From Streptomyces sp. Ncost-T10-10d (GTDB lineage Bacteria; Actinomycetota; Actinomycetes; Streptomycetales; Streptomycetaceae), in contig NZ_FMDF01000130.1 in NCBI RefSeq assembly GCF_900091955.1, positions 1 through 64,000 on the forward strand: a DNA stretch of 64,000 nt, written 5' to 3'. This document shows positions 8,130 through 15,585 of this stretch, in pieces. The position numbers and the translations under genes were made by a program. The notes beneath the pieces were generated by a model. That model ran no database searches. It was not told where the DNA came from and saw only the letters and a list, made by a program, of their open reading frames with translations. The number at the start of each line of letters is the position of its first letter. Position 1 is the first letter of the stretch.

Positions 8130-9311
8130 ATGGGTGTGCGACGTCTGTGGGATCACTTCCGGGAGCATCCAGCCGGTGGCGGGCTGGTGGCGGTCCCGTT
8201 CGTGCTGATCGTGACGATCGCCGCGCTGGATATCTCCACCGGGCGCGATATCCATCTGGGCCCGCTGCTGGTCATCGCGCCCGCTCTGACCGCCTCCCTC
8301 GCCGGGCCGCGGCTCACCGCTCTCGCGGGGGCCCTGGCAGTGGCGGCCCAGGTGCTCATCGCTGTCGTCCTCGGCGGACTGACCACGCCCAACCACTTGG
8401 CGCAGACCATTGCGCTGACCGTGCTCTCCGCTTTGGTGGTTTTCATGCGGTTTGTGCGGGAGCGGCGCGACCGGGCGCTGAGCCGGGCACGCTCCGTGGC
8501 GGAGACGGCTCAGCGTGTCCTGCTTCGGCCTCCACCACGCCGGATCGGCCCGCTGCAGGTGGCATGGCTGTACATGTCCGCGGAGGACGAGACCGAGATC
8601 GGGGGTGATCTGTTCGCGTTCGCCCGCGCCGCGCATGCCGCGACCCGGGTGGTCATCGGCGATGTCCGGGGCAACGGGCTGGCCGCCATCGGTGAGGCCT
8701 CGCTGGTGCTGGGGGCATTCCGTGAGGGCGCTCACCGGTATGCCACCCTCCCCGGGCTGGTAGCTGCCCTCGGAGACAGCGTCTCCCGGAACCTGGAGGA
8801 CGTGACGGACACCGAGCACGACCCCGGCGAGCACTTCATCACCTGCCTCGTCCTGGAGATCCCCGACGACGGCCTGCCGGCCGCCGAGATGATCAATTGC
8901 GGACATCCCCCGCCCCTGCTGGTGCGCGATCAGCGGGTCACGGTCCTGTATGCCCGACAGCCCCTGCCTCCGCTGGGCGTGTGCGAACGAACGATCGAGG
9001 ACGACCGCATCGACCCGTTCACCTTCGAAGGCGGTGACATGCTCGTCCTCTACACCGACGGTGTCATCGAAGCCCGCTCACCGTCCGGAGCGTTCTACCC
9101 GCTCGCCAAACGGGTCGCCTCCTTCCCCGCCACCAACCCCGACACCCTGCTGCACCACATCCACCGCGATCTGCTCGCCCACGTCGGCGGCCACCTCGCC
9201 GACGACGCCGCCCTCCTGGTCATCGAACGCACTTCTTCTCACCGGCCGCATCTCACGCCCCGTCTCCCCGACGGCCACCACCGGCACCACCCCGGCGGAG
9301 CCGGAACGTAG
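8130..9311 (+). CDS. Membrane-anchored PP2C-type Ser/Thr phosphatase (SpoIIE domain)
   Basis: A protein of 393 aa. Residues about 18-110 hold roughly four hydrophobic helices (GGLVAVPFVLIVTIAAL; LLVIAPALTASLAG; ALAVAAQVLIAVVLG; LTVLSALVVFMRFV). After a charged connector comes a SpoIIE/PP2C catalytic domain with its Asp motifs: EIGGDLFAF, VIGDVRGNGLAA, INCGHPPPLL, LYTDGVIEAR and DDAALLVIER. These metal-dependent phosphatases typically act on anti-sigma-factor antagonists. The last 30 residues are His/Pro-rich and look disordered. There is no attached sensor or kinase domain, so the TM part may itself sense. The ATG lies in AT-rich sequence (TAGGAATATAACGG) that could include its promoter. Confidence 0.88.
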   Translation: MGVRRLWDHFREHPAGGGLVAVPFVLIVTIAALDISTGRDIHLGPLLVIAPALTASLAGPRLTALAGALAVAAQVLIAVVLGGLTTPNHLAQTIALTVLSALVVFMRFVRERRDRALSRARSVAETAQRVLLRPPPRRIGPLQVAWLYMSAEDETEIGGDLFAFARAAHAATRVVIGDVRGNGLAAIGEASLVLGAFREGAHRYATLPGLVAALGDSVSRNLEDVTDTEHDPGEHFITCLVLEIPDDGLPAAEMINCGHPPPLLVRDQRVTVLYARQPLPPLGVCERTIEDDRIDPFTFEGGDMLVLYTDGVIEARSPSGAFYPLAKRVASFPATNPDTLLHHIHRDLLAHVGGHLADDAALLVIERTSSHRPHLTPRLPDGHHRHHPGGAGT

Positions 9312-9445
9312 ATCCAGGTCGGCGCCGATGCCGGATTCTCGCCAGAGGATGACCAACGGCCAAGGCTCGACTGCTCGCATGACCACCACGCGGCCGGAGA
9401 GGCGCCTTCGAGGCCCGCTGACCCGGCCACCACAAATCAGCACGA

Positions 9446-9476
9446 CAACTACGGTGCCTCGGCACACCGTGCCGTT
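9446..9476 (+). terminator. Possible terminator after the PP2C gene
   Basis: CAAC-T-ACGGTG pairs with CACCGT-GCC-GTTG (core arms 9451-9456 and 9465-9470). It is short and bulged, but sits between convergent genes where a terminator is expected. Confidence 0.4.
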
Positions 9477-9500
9477 GTGACCGGGCGGTCGGTCACAGCA

Positions 9501-10004
9501 CTAGACGCCGGTGGAGCCGTCGACGATCTCCCGGATCATGTCGAGGTGGCCGTTGTGTCGCGCGGTCTCCTCGATCAGGTGCAGCACGATCCAGCGCAGA
9601 TCGGGATACCGGCCGTCTCTCTGCGGGCGTTTGGCCGGAGTGTCCAGGTCGTGGGAAGCGACCAGTTCGCGGTAGCGGGTGGTCCGTGCCTCGTACTCCG
9701 ACAGCAGGTCGGCGAGCGGGATGTCCACCGCGATACGCATCTCGCGGTCGGGGTCCTCGTCCGTCCAGGGCCCTTCGTCCTCGCCACCCAGGAACGCCAC
9801 TTCGAACCAGTAGTACTCCACCCAACTGAGGTGGCTGATCAGCCCGGAGACCGTCATCAGGGGCGAGCCGGGCAGCGGGGCGCGGCGGGCATCGTCGGTC
9901 GAGATGCCCTCGCACTTCGCGCGTGCGGTGCCGCGGGCGTAGTCGAGGAAGGTGGCCAGCTGGGTGCGTTCGTCCCATGCGGGAGGCGTGTCGGTGCGTG
10001 TCAT
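9501..10004 (-). CDS. DinB / DUF664 family protein
   Basis: A protein of 167 aa from the ATG at 10004 (MTRTDTPPAWDERTQLATF). The DinB-like four-helix metal-binding fold shows as three spaced histidine motifs: SGLISHLSWVEYYWFE in the middle and WIVLHLIEETARHNGHLD near the C-terminus. DinB-family enzymes include mycothiol- and bacillithiol-dependent S-transferases; Streptomyces has many paralogues of unknown substrate. It is encoded alone, convergent with the phosphatase. Confidence 0.85.
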   Translation of the reverse strand: MTRTDTPPAWDERTQLATFLDYARGTARAKCEGISTDDARRAPLPGSPLMTVSGLISHLSWVEYYWFEVAFLGGEDEGPWTDEDPDREMRIAVDIPLADLLSEYEARTTRYRELVASHDLDTPAKRPQRDGRYPDLRWIVLHLIEETARHNGHLDMIREIVDGSTGV

Positions 10005-10044
10005 CGACGTAAACCATGTGCGACGGCCCGCCCCCTGTCCATCC

Positions 10045-10229
10045 ATTTCGGCCGGGAGCGAACCGAGCCGCAGTGGCGCGCCCTGCCCGACCGGGGCGGC
10101 TTCGACACCACGGCGATCTCCCGCGGCGCCCGTGCAGCCCTCGTCGAGGCGGCCCCGCGCAAGGCTCCCGCATGGCGTCCCTCCGAGGACCTTCCAGGGG
10201 GACCTGAGTCCCCCCTGGAAGAGGGGTGA
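10045..10229 (+). pseudogene. Possible remnant of an O-methyltransferase C-terminus
   Basis: The plus-strand frame ending at 10229 contains FGRERTEPQWRALPDRGGF, close to the GRERTExxxxxLLxxAGF signature near the end of family-2 O-methyltransferases, with no catalytic domain upstream. The hairpin at 10191-10221 falls inside the last codons, so original coding probably ended earlier. It lies in a 305-bp gap between the DinB gene and the histidine kinase. The match is short, so confidence is low. Confidence 0.3.
10191..10221. terminator. Strong hairpin upstream of the histidine kinase gene
   Basis: CTTCCAGGGGGAC (10191-10203) pairs with GTCCCCCCTGGAAG (10208-10221), with one extra C and a 4-nt loop. 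It may be the leftover terminator of a lost plus-strand gene and would insulate the downstream two-component system. Confidence 0.6.
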
Positions 10230-10309
10230 CAGGCCCAATGATCCCGGGGCGGTCGCACGACAGACTGCTCTCTGCCGGGACCAAGAGGACCCACTCGCAG
10301 GAGGCAGTC

Positions 10310-11599
10310 ATGACAACACCAGCACCGCCCAGGCTCTGGCAGTCGCCGCTGCGGGGAATCGCCCTGGCGGCGCAGAAGGCGCCGCAGCTCGCACTCTTCG
10401 TCCTGACGGTGATCTCCCTCGTCTATCTCGGGTTCGGCGTGGGTGTGCTGCTCCTGCCGCTCGCGGTGGCGGGCGTACGGAAGCTGGCGAACCGGTCGCG
10501 GCGCCTGGCGTACACCTGGTCCGGGGTCAGGATCTCCGAGCCGTACCTTCCGCTGCCCGGCCAAGAGCCGGGATTCCTCGGCCGGGTGCGCCGCTGCCGG
10601 CAGCTGCTCACAGACCCCGCCACCTGGCGGGACATGCTGTGGACGATCACCGACCCGGTCATCGGTACCGTGCTCGCGCTGCTGCCCGCGGCCCTGCTCG
10701 TCTACGGACTGGAGGGCCTGGTCTTCCCGTTCGTCTGGGACGCTCTCGTGTCGGCCGGCTACGACGACCACTACGCCGGTCTGATCGATGTGAGCGGCGA
10801 GCGGGGTGTGGGGGCCTGGCTGATGCCTCTGGCCGGCATCGGGTTCATCGGCCTCGGCCTCTGGGCCGGCCCCCGCCTCCTCACCGCCCACGCCCTGTTC
10901 ACGCGCAAGCTGCTCGGCCCGCGGCCCGGGGACGAACTCGCCGCGCGAGTAGGCCATTTGACCCGCACACGGGGGGCGGTCGTGGACAGTCAGGCGGCGG
11001 AGCTGCGCCGCATCGAACGGGATCTGCACGACGGGGCACAGGCCCGGCTGGTCGCCATGGGTATGAATCTCGACGCCGTCGAGCAACTCCTGGACACCAA
11101 CCCCGAAGCCGCCCGCGCCCTGTTGGCGGAGACCCGGGACTCGTCCTCGAAAGCGCTCGGCGAACTCCGCGATCTCGTCAGGGGAATCCACCCGCCGGTC
11201 CTCTCCGACCGGGGACTGGGCGATGCCGTACGCGCCCTGGCCCTGGACAGTCCCCTCCCGGTCGACGTCGCCGTCGATCTGCCGGGCCGGCTGGACGCAC
11301 CCGTCGAGTCCGCCGCGTACTTCGCCGTCAGCGAGTTGCTGACGAACGTGGCGAAGCACGCCCGCGCAGGGCGCGTCTGGATCGATGTCCGGCACGAGAA
11401 CGACGCGTTGCGCATCAGCATGAGCGACGACGGAGTCGGTGGAGCGACCGCATCGGCGGGAACCGGGCTGCACGGAATCGAGAACCGCATTGCCGCATTC
11501 GACGGCATACTTGCCGTGAACAGCCCCCAGGGCGGACCGACGATGGCGACCATGGAGATCCCGTGCGCATTGTTCTCGCCGAAGATCTCTTCCTCCTGA
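10310..11599 (+). CDS. Sensor histidine kinase (HisKA_3, NarL/DesK type)
   Basis: A protein of 429 aa from the ATG at 10310, preceded by GGAGG. The first half has paired hydrophobic segments (about 25-65 and 130-205). The dimerisation/phosphoacceptor motif IERDLHDGAQARLVAMG carries His240. An HATPase_c domain follows with the N box ELLTNVAKHA and the G1 box DDGVGG. It phosphorylates the response regulator encoded next, which starts 37 bp before this gene ends, so the two are translationally coupled. The MMPL transporter downstream is a likely target. The ligand is unknown. Confidence 0.9.
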   Translation: MTTPAPPRLWQSPLRGIALAAQKAPQLALFVLTVISLVYLGFGVGVLLLPLAVAGVRKLANRSRRLAYTWSGVRISEPYLPLPGQEPGFLGRVRRCRQLLTDPATWRDMLWTITDPVIGTVLALLPAALLVYGLEGLVFPFVWDALVSAGYDDHYAGLIDVSGERGVGAWLMPLAGIGFIGLGLWAGPRLLTAHALFTRKLLGPRPGDELAARVGHLTRTRGAVVDSQAAELRRIERDLHDGAQARLVAMGMNLDAVEQLLDTNPEAARALLAETRDSSSKALGELRDLVRGIHPPVLSDRGLGDAVRALALDSPLPVDVAVDLPGRLDAPVESAAYFAVSELLTNVAKHARAGRVWIDVRHENDALRISMSDDGVGGATASAGTGLHGIENRIAAFDGILAVNSPQGGPTMATMEIPCALFSPKISSS

Positions 11600-12207
11600 G
11601 GGAAGGTCTGGTCCGCCTCCTCACGGCCCATGGATTCGAGATCGCCGCAGCCGTGGACAACGGACCCGCCCTCCTGGACGCGCTCATCGAGCACCGGCCG
11701 GACGTGGCGCTCGTGGATGTGCGTCTCCCGCCCACCTTCACCGACGAGGGACTGCGCGCCGCCATCGAGGCACGGACCAGGATCCCCGGACTTCCGGTGC
11801 TGGTGCTCTCGCAGTACGTGGAGCAGCTCTACGCACGCGAACTGCTGGCGGACGGCTCGGGCGGGGTCGGATACCTGCTCAAGGACCGGGTCTTCGACAG
11901 CCGGCAGTTCATCGACTGTGTGCGCCGGGTGGCCGCCGGAGGCAGCGCGATGGACCCGGACGTGGTGGCGAAACTCCTGGCGGGCAACGCGAGCGACGAA
12001 CCGCTGGCCCGGCTCACCGCACGCGAGCGTGAGGTACTCGCGCTGGTGGCGGAGGGCCGGTCCAACGCCGCCGTCGCCGCACGGCTCGGTATCAGCGAGA
12101 AGGTCGTCACCAAACACACGTCGAATGTCTTCGCGAAACTCGACCTGGCACCGTCCGACGACGACAACCGCCGTGTTCTCGCCGTCCTTGCCTATCTGAA
12201 TTCCTGA
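11563..12207 (+). CDS. LuxR/NarL-family response regulator
   Basis: A protein of 214 aa from the GTG at 11563, with GGAG six bases upstream, overlapping the kinase gene. The receiver domain has the acidic pair AED (residues 7-8), phospho-acceptor Asp52 in VALVDVRLPP and Lys in LLKDR. The C-terminal LuxR HTH runs from LTAREREVLALVAEG through AAVAARLGISEKVV to FAKL. It is the cognate partner of the preceding kinase. Likely binding sites are the repeats in the 214-bp gap before the MMPL gene. Confidence 0.92.
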   Translation: MRIVLAEDLFLLREGLVRLLTAHGFEIAAAVDNGPALLDALIEHRPDVALVDVRLPPTFTDEGLRAAIEARTRIPGLPVLVLSQYVEQLYARELLADGSGGVGYLLKDRVFDSRQFIDCVRRVAAGGSAMDPDVVAKLLAGNASDEPLARLTAREREVLALVAEGRSNAAVAARLGISEKVVTKHTSNVFAKLDLAPSDDDNRRVLAVLAYLNS

Positions 12208-12215
12208 ACGCCGCA

Positions 12216-12300
12216 GCTGTACAGGCGCCGTACAGCCGTCACGGGCATGCTGCGCCCGATGAGTCATGACCTCATTCGGGGAAATTCAGAGAAATTCAGA
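12216..12300 (+). promoter_or_regulatory. Candidate operator/terminator cluster upstream of the MMPL gene
   Basis: Three elements stand together. A perfect inverted repeat GCTGTAC(7 nt)GTACAGC spans 12216-12236. GTCATGAC at 12263-12270 is an 8-bp palindrome. A perfect 10-bp tandem repeat GAAATTCAGA x2 spans 12281-12300, one helical turn apart. The first could terminate the kinase-regulator mRNA. The tandem repeat is A/T-rich against its surroundings and suits dimer binding by the regulator. A 31-codon frame from 12300 to 12395 has no ribosome site. Confidence 0.45.
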
Positions 12301-12421
12301 TGAAGGCGCTCGCCGCCGACACCTCCTGGATCGAGCGCCACGACGCGGAGGCGGCACTCGCCGCACACCCACGGCCTGACCCCCAACCCCCCTGAATCCA
12401 ACCCCTGGACGAGGAGTCCCC

Positions 12422-14617
12422 ATGTCAAGACCGCACAGCTGGGCCGACCGGCTGCTGACCTCACCGGGCGGAAGGAAGGGCAAATGGCTGACGCTGATCG
12501 CGTGGCTGATCATCGTCGCCGTGTCCGTGCCGCTCGCCGGACAGCTGTCCGGCATCGAGAAGGACGAACTCACCGTCGAGCTGCCCCGCGGGGCCGAGTC
12601 CACCGATGTCGCGGGCCTCGCCGACCGGTTCGCCGACGGCAGGATCTCGCTCGGCATCGTCGTCTACGCCCACGCCGACGGGCTCACCTCCGAGGACAGG
12701 GCGAAGGTCGCCGCCGACGTCAAGGAGTACGCCGCACTGGCGGCCGGGCCGGTCGAACCGGCCAGGCCCTCCGCAGACGGCAAGGCGCTGACCGTACTGG
12801 TGCCCCTCGACAAGGAGGACGGCACCGCACTCGCGGACAACGCCAAGAAGGTGCGGGAGCGGGCCACGGCCGACCGGCCCGACGGCCTCGAAGCGAAGCT
12901 GACCGGACCGGCGGGCAACTCGCTGGACGCCACCGACGCCCGTGAGTCGACCGGCCGCGCGCTGACCGTCATCACGGTCCTGGTCGTCGCCGCGCTCCTG
13001 CTGATCACCTACCGCAGCGCGATCCTGTGGCTGCTGCCCCTCCTCGTCGTGGGCGTCGCCTTCCTCACCACCCAGGCCGTCTCGTATCTCCTCGCCAAGG
13101 GCTTCGGCCTGACGGTCGGCGGAGGGAACGAGATCGTGGTGACCGCCCTGCTGTTCGGTGTGGGCACCGACTACGCGATGCTGCTGCTGGCCCGCTACCG
13201 CGAGGAGCTGAGGGTCCACGACGACCGGCACCGGGCCGCCCGGATCGCGGCACGCCGTGCCGTGCCGGCCATCGCCGCGTCCGCGGCGACCGTCAGCATC
13301 GGTCTGCTCTGCCTCACCCAGGCGGACGTCGGGTTCAACCACACGCTCGGCCCCTCCGGAGCCATCGCCATCGTCTGCGGACTCGCCGCGATGACCACGC
13401 TCTTCCCGGCCGTGCTGGTGCTGCTCGGGCGCTGGGTGTTCTGGCCCAACGTGCCGCGCGCCGCGGTGGCCGTGAAGAACGCCGACCACCGCCTGTGGGA
13501 CCGGATCGGCGGCCGGATCTCCCGGCGCCCCCGTCTGGTGTGGATCGGCTCCGCTCTCGTCCTCACCGTCCTCGCACTCGGTTCGCTGGGCCTCAGGACC
13601 GGACTCGACGACGACCACCTCGTGGTCGGCAAGCCGGGCTCGATCGCCGGCCAGGACCTCCTCGCCGCCCATTATCCGGCCGGGCAGAGCCGGCCGGCCC
13701 AGGTCATCAGCAGGGCCGACGCGGCCCCCGCGATCGCCGCCGCGCTCAAGGGAATCGACGGGATCGCCGAGGTGGCCCCGGCGGAGAAGTCCACCGACGG
13801 CACTCTCGCCGTCACGCGCGCCGTGCTGAAGGACAGCGCGGACAGCGAGGCCGCGGCCCGCACCGTGGACCGGATCCGGACCGCGGTGCACGCCGTGCCC
13901 GACGCCGACGCGAAGGTCGGCGGGCCCACGGCGATGGCTCAGGAGAAGGCCGAGGCGCAGGCGCACGACCGCAAGGTGGTGATCCCGCTGGTGCTCGCCG
14001 TCGTCTTCCTCGTCCTGGTGGCGCTGCTGAGGGCACTGGTCGCCCCGCTCCTCCTGATGGCGACCGTGGTGCTGTCCTACTTCGCCGCGCTCGGCATCAG
14101 CCGGCAGCTGTTCCAGCATGTCCTGGGCTTTCCGGCGGTGGACGTCCAGGTCATGCTGATCGGCTTCCTGTTCCTGGTGGCGCTCGGCGTCGACTACAAC
14201 ATCTTCCTCATCCACCGCATCCGCGAGGAGGTCGGTCATCGCGGCCACCACGCCGGGGTGCTCTCCGGCCTCACCTCCACCGGCGGGGTCATCACCAGTG
14301 CGGGCGCCGTGCTCGCGGCGACCTTCGCCGCGCTGACCACCGCACCGCAGGTGGCGTTCATCGAGATCGGCATCGTGGTGGCCGTCGGCGTCCTCATCGA
14401 CACCTTCCTCGTCCGGTCCGTGCTGGTCCCCGCCCTGGCTCTCGATGTGGGCCGCAGGTTCTGGTGGCCGGGCAGGCCGGCCGCCACGGACGCCGCACCG
14501 CCGGCCACCGGGGAGCGGCTCGCGCCGGCCGCGGTGCCGGCCGACAGCGGGGGCGGGCGCACATGGCCCGGAGATGGCCAAGAGCCGGAAGGCGGTGGCC
14601 TGTTCAGCCGGGCATGA
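12422..14617 (+). CDS. MMPL/RND-family exporter
   Basis: A protein of 731 aa, ATG preceded by GAGGAG. Architecture is the two-fold MMPL pattern: one N-terminal helix, an extracytoplasmic domain (about 35-175), five or six helices (about 178-340, including the proton-relay-type segment GVGTDYAMLLLARYREE), a second helix near 375, a second periplasmic-type domain (about 390-520) and a final bundle with LVALGVDYNIFLIHRIREE. The repeated GxxxDYxxxLxxRxREE motifs mark the conserved TM4 and TM10 Asp-Tyr pairs. Such proteins use proton motive force to export lipids, siderophores or antibiotics. The preceding two-component system probably controls it. The C-terminal 40 residues are disordered. Confidence 0.92.
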   Translation: MSRPHSWADRLLTSPGGRKGKWLTLIAWLIIVAVSVPLAGQLSGIEKDELTVELPRGAESTDVAGLADRFADGRISLGIVVYAHADGLTSEDRAKVAADVKEYAALAAGPVEPARPSADGKALTVLVPLDKEDGTALADNAKKVRERATADRPDGLEAKLTGPAGNSLDATDARESTGRALTVITVLVVAALLLITYRSAILWLLPLLVVGVAFLTTQAVSYLLAKGFGLTVGGGNEIVVTALLFGVGTDYAMLLLARYREELRVHDDRHRAARIAARRAVPAIAASAATVSIGLLCLTQADVGFNHTLGPSGAIAIVCGLAAMTTLFPAVLVLLGRWVFWPNVPRAAVAVKNADHRLWDRIGGRISRRPRLVWIGSALVLTVLALGSLGLRTGLDDDHLVVGKPGSIAGQDLLAAHYPAGQSRPAQVISRADAAPAIAAALKGIDGIAEVAPAEKSTDGTLAVTRAVLKDSADSEAAARTVDRIRTAVHAVPDADAKVGGPTAMAQEKAEAQAHDRKVVIPLVLAVVFLVLVALLRALVAPLLLMATVVLSYFAALGISRQLFQHVLGFPAVDVQVMLIGFLFLVALGVDYNIFLIHRIREEVGHRGHHAGVLSGLTSTGGVITSAGAVLAATFAALTTAPQVAFIEIGIVVAVGVLIDTFLVRSVLVPALALDVGRRFWWPGRPAATDAAPPATGERLAPAAVPADSGGGRTWPGDGQEPEGGGLFSRA

Positions 14618-14828
14618 CCGGCGGGCAGCTCCGCTCAGCCTGACGGGGACGGCCCATTGGGGCCCGCCCCTGGGCCCGTGGGCCCAAGCCCGGGCGGGCG
14701 GAGCTCATTACGCTCGTACCCGACCATCCATGAGCCCACCTGACCAGGCGCCCGTCACGAGCGCCTGTCCGGCGTGCCCATGCGCACCTGGATCTTCACG
14801 TTCCACCACTTCTTGGGGTGATGTGTCG

Positions 14829-15422
14829 ATGAGTGACGGTTTCTTCTACTCGTACCACCTCGGCTGGAGCCGCCCGGATGCCGAGTCGCTCTTCGGCGAT
14901 CTCGACGCGGCAGGACTGCGGCTCAGACACCCCGTCACGAGGCGGGTCACGCTCCTCGGCCCGGGGCCGGACCCGTGGGGCACTCCTTCGTGGGTGACCA
15001 GGGAGCAACTCGTGCTCCTGGCCGGCCTGCAGCGGATCGACCGGGTCGACTTCCTGCTGTGGGTGAACAGCGGAGCCGAAGTTCCGGCGCGCATCCGGCG
15101 GATGGGGGACGGAGTCGTCGCGCTCGAATTCGGATTCGGACGGCTGACGCGGGACGAGCAGGAGGTGGCCGCGCGGGCGATCAGAGAGGCGATAGGGCGG
15201 GCCTCCGTGCTCTGCATCGGCTTCGTGGTCGACCGGGAGGGCGCTTCCGCGGCGACCGACTGGAGCGGTGTCGTCATCAACGGCACGACATTCTTCGACA
15301 GTTGGCCGGACACGCTCGCAGTCCGGCATGAAATCGCGGCGATGCAGCCGCAGTTGTCAGGAGTGGCATCGTTCGATCAGTCGCCGTGGATGCTGTTCGG
15401 GAGCGAGGTCCCCAGCCGGTAG
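14829..15422 (+). CDS. Conserved hypothetical protein (197 aa)
   Basis: Begins MSDGFFYSYHLGWSRPDAESL and ends FGSEVPSR. I do not recognise a named domain. It is soluble and Trp/Phe-rich, with no signal peptide or TM segment; the middle (LALEFGFGRLTRDEQE-like region around 100-115) looks alpha/beta. A GTG at 14823, in frame two codons upstream, is an alternative start served by TTGGGG. It lies between the MMPL gene and the toxin gene in the same direction, but 200 and 160 bp away, so it is probably monocistronic. Confidence 0.65.
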   Translation: MSDGFFYSYHLGWSRPDAESLFGDLDAAGLRLRHPVTRRVTLLGPGPDPWGTPSWVTREQLVLLAGLQRIDRVDFLLWVNSGAEVPARIRRMGDGVVALEFGFGRLTRDEQEVAARAIREAIGRASVLCIGFVVDREGASAATDWSGVVINGTTFFDSWPDTLAVRHEIAAMQPQLSGVASFDQSPWMLFGSEVPSR

Positions 15423-15585
15423 CGGGACGGTCCACCGACCCTCTGCGTATCTGCAACTCCTGGCGGAATCAGCAACTTTGAGCCTCGCATTGGGTCCTGA
15501 GGCCCATGCCCGAAGGGTGCCGATGTGGTCGGATGCGTGGAGTGGCTGAACTGTGGCTGCACACCGGCAAGCTGGGGGACTCGTC

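Noticed and set aside
12461..14581. 706-codon minus-strand frame opposite the MMPL gene
   Set aside because: Asp/His/Gly-rich antisense shadow. The MMPL protein explains the sequence.
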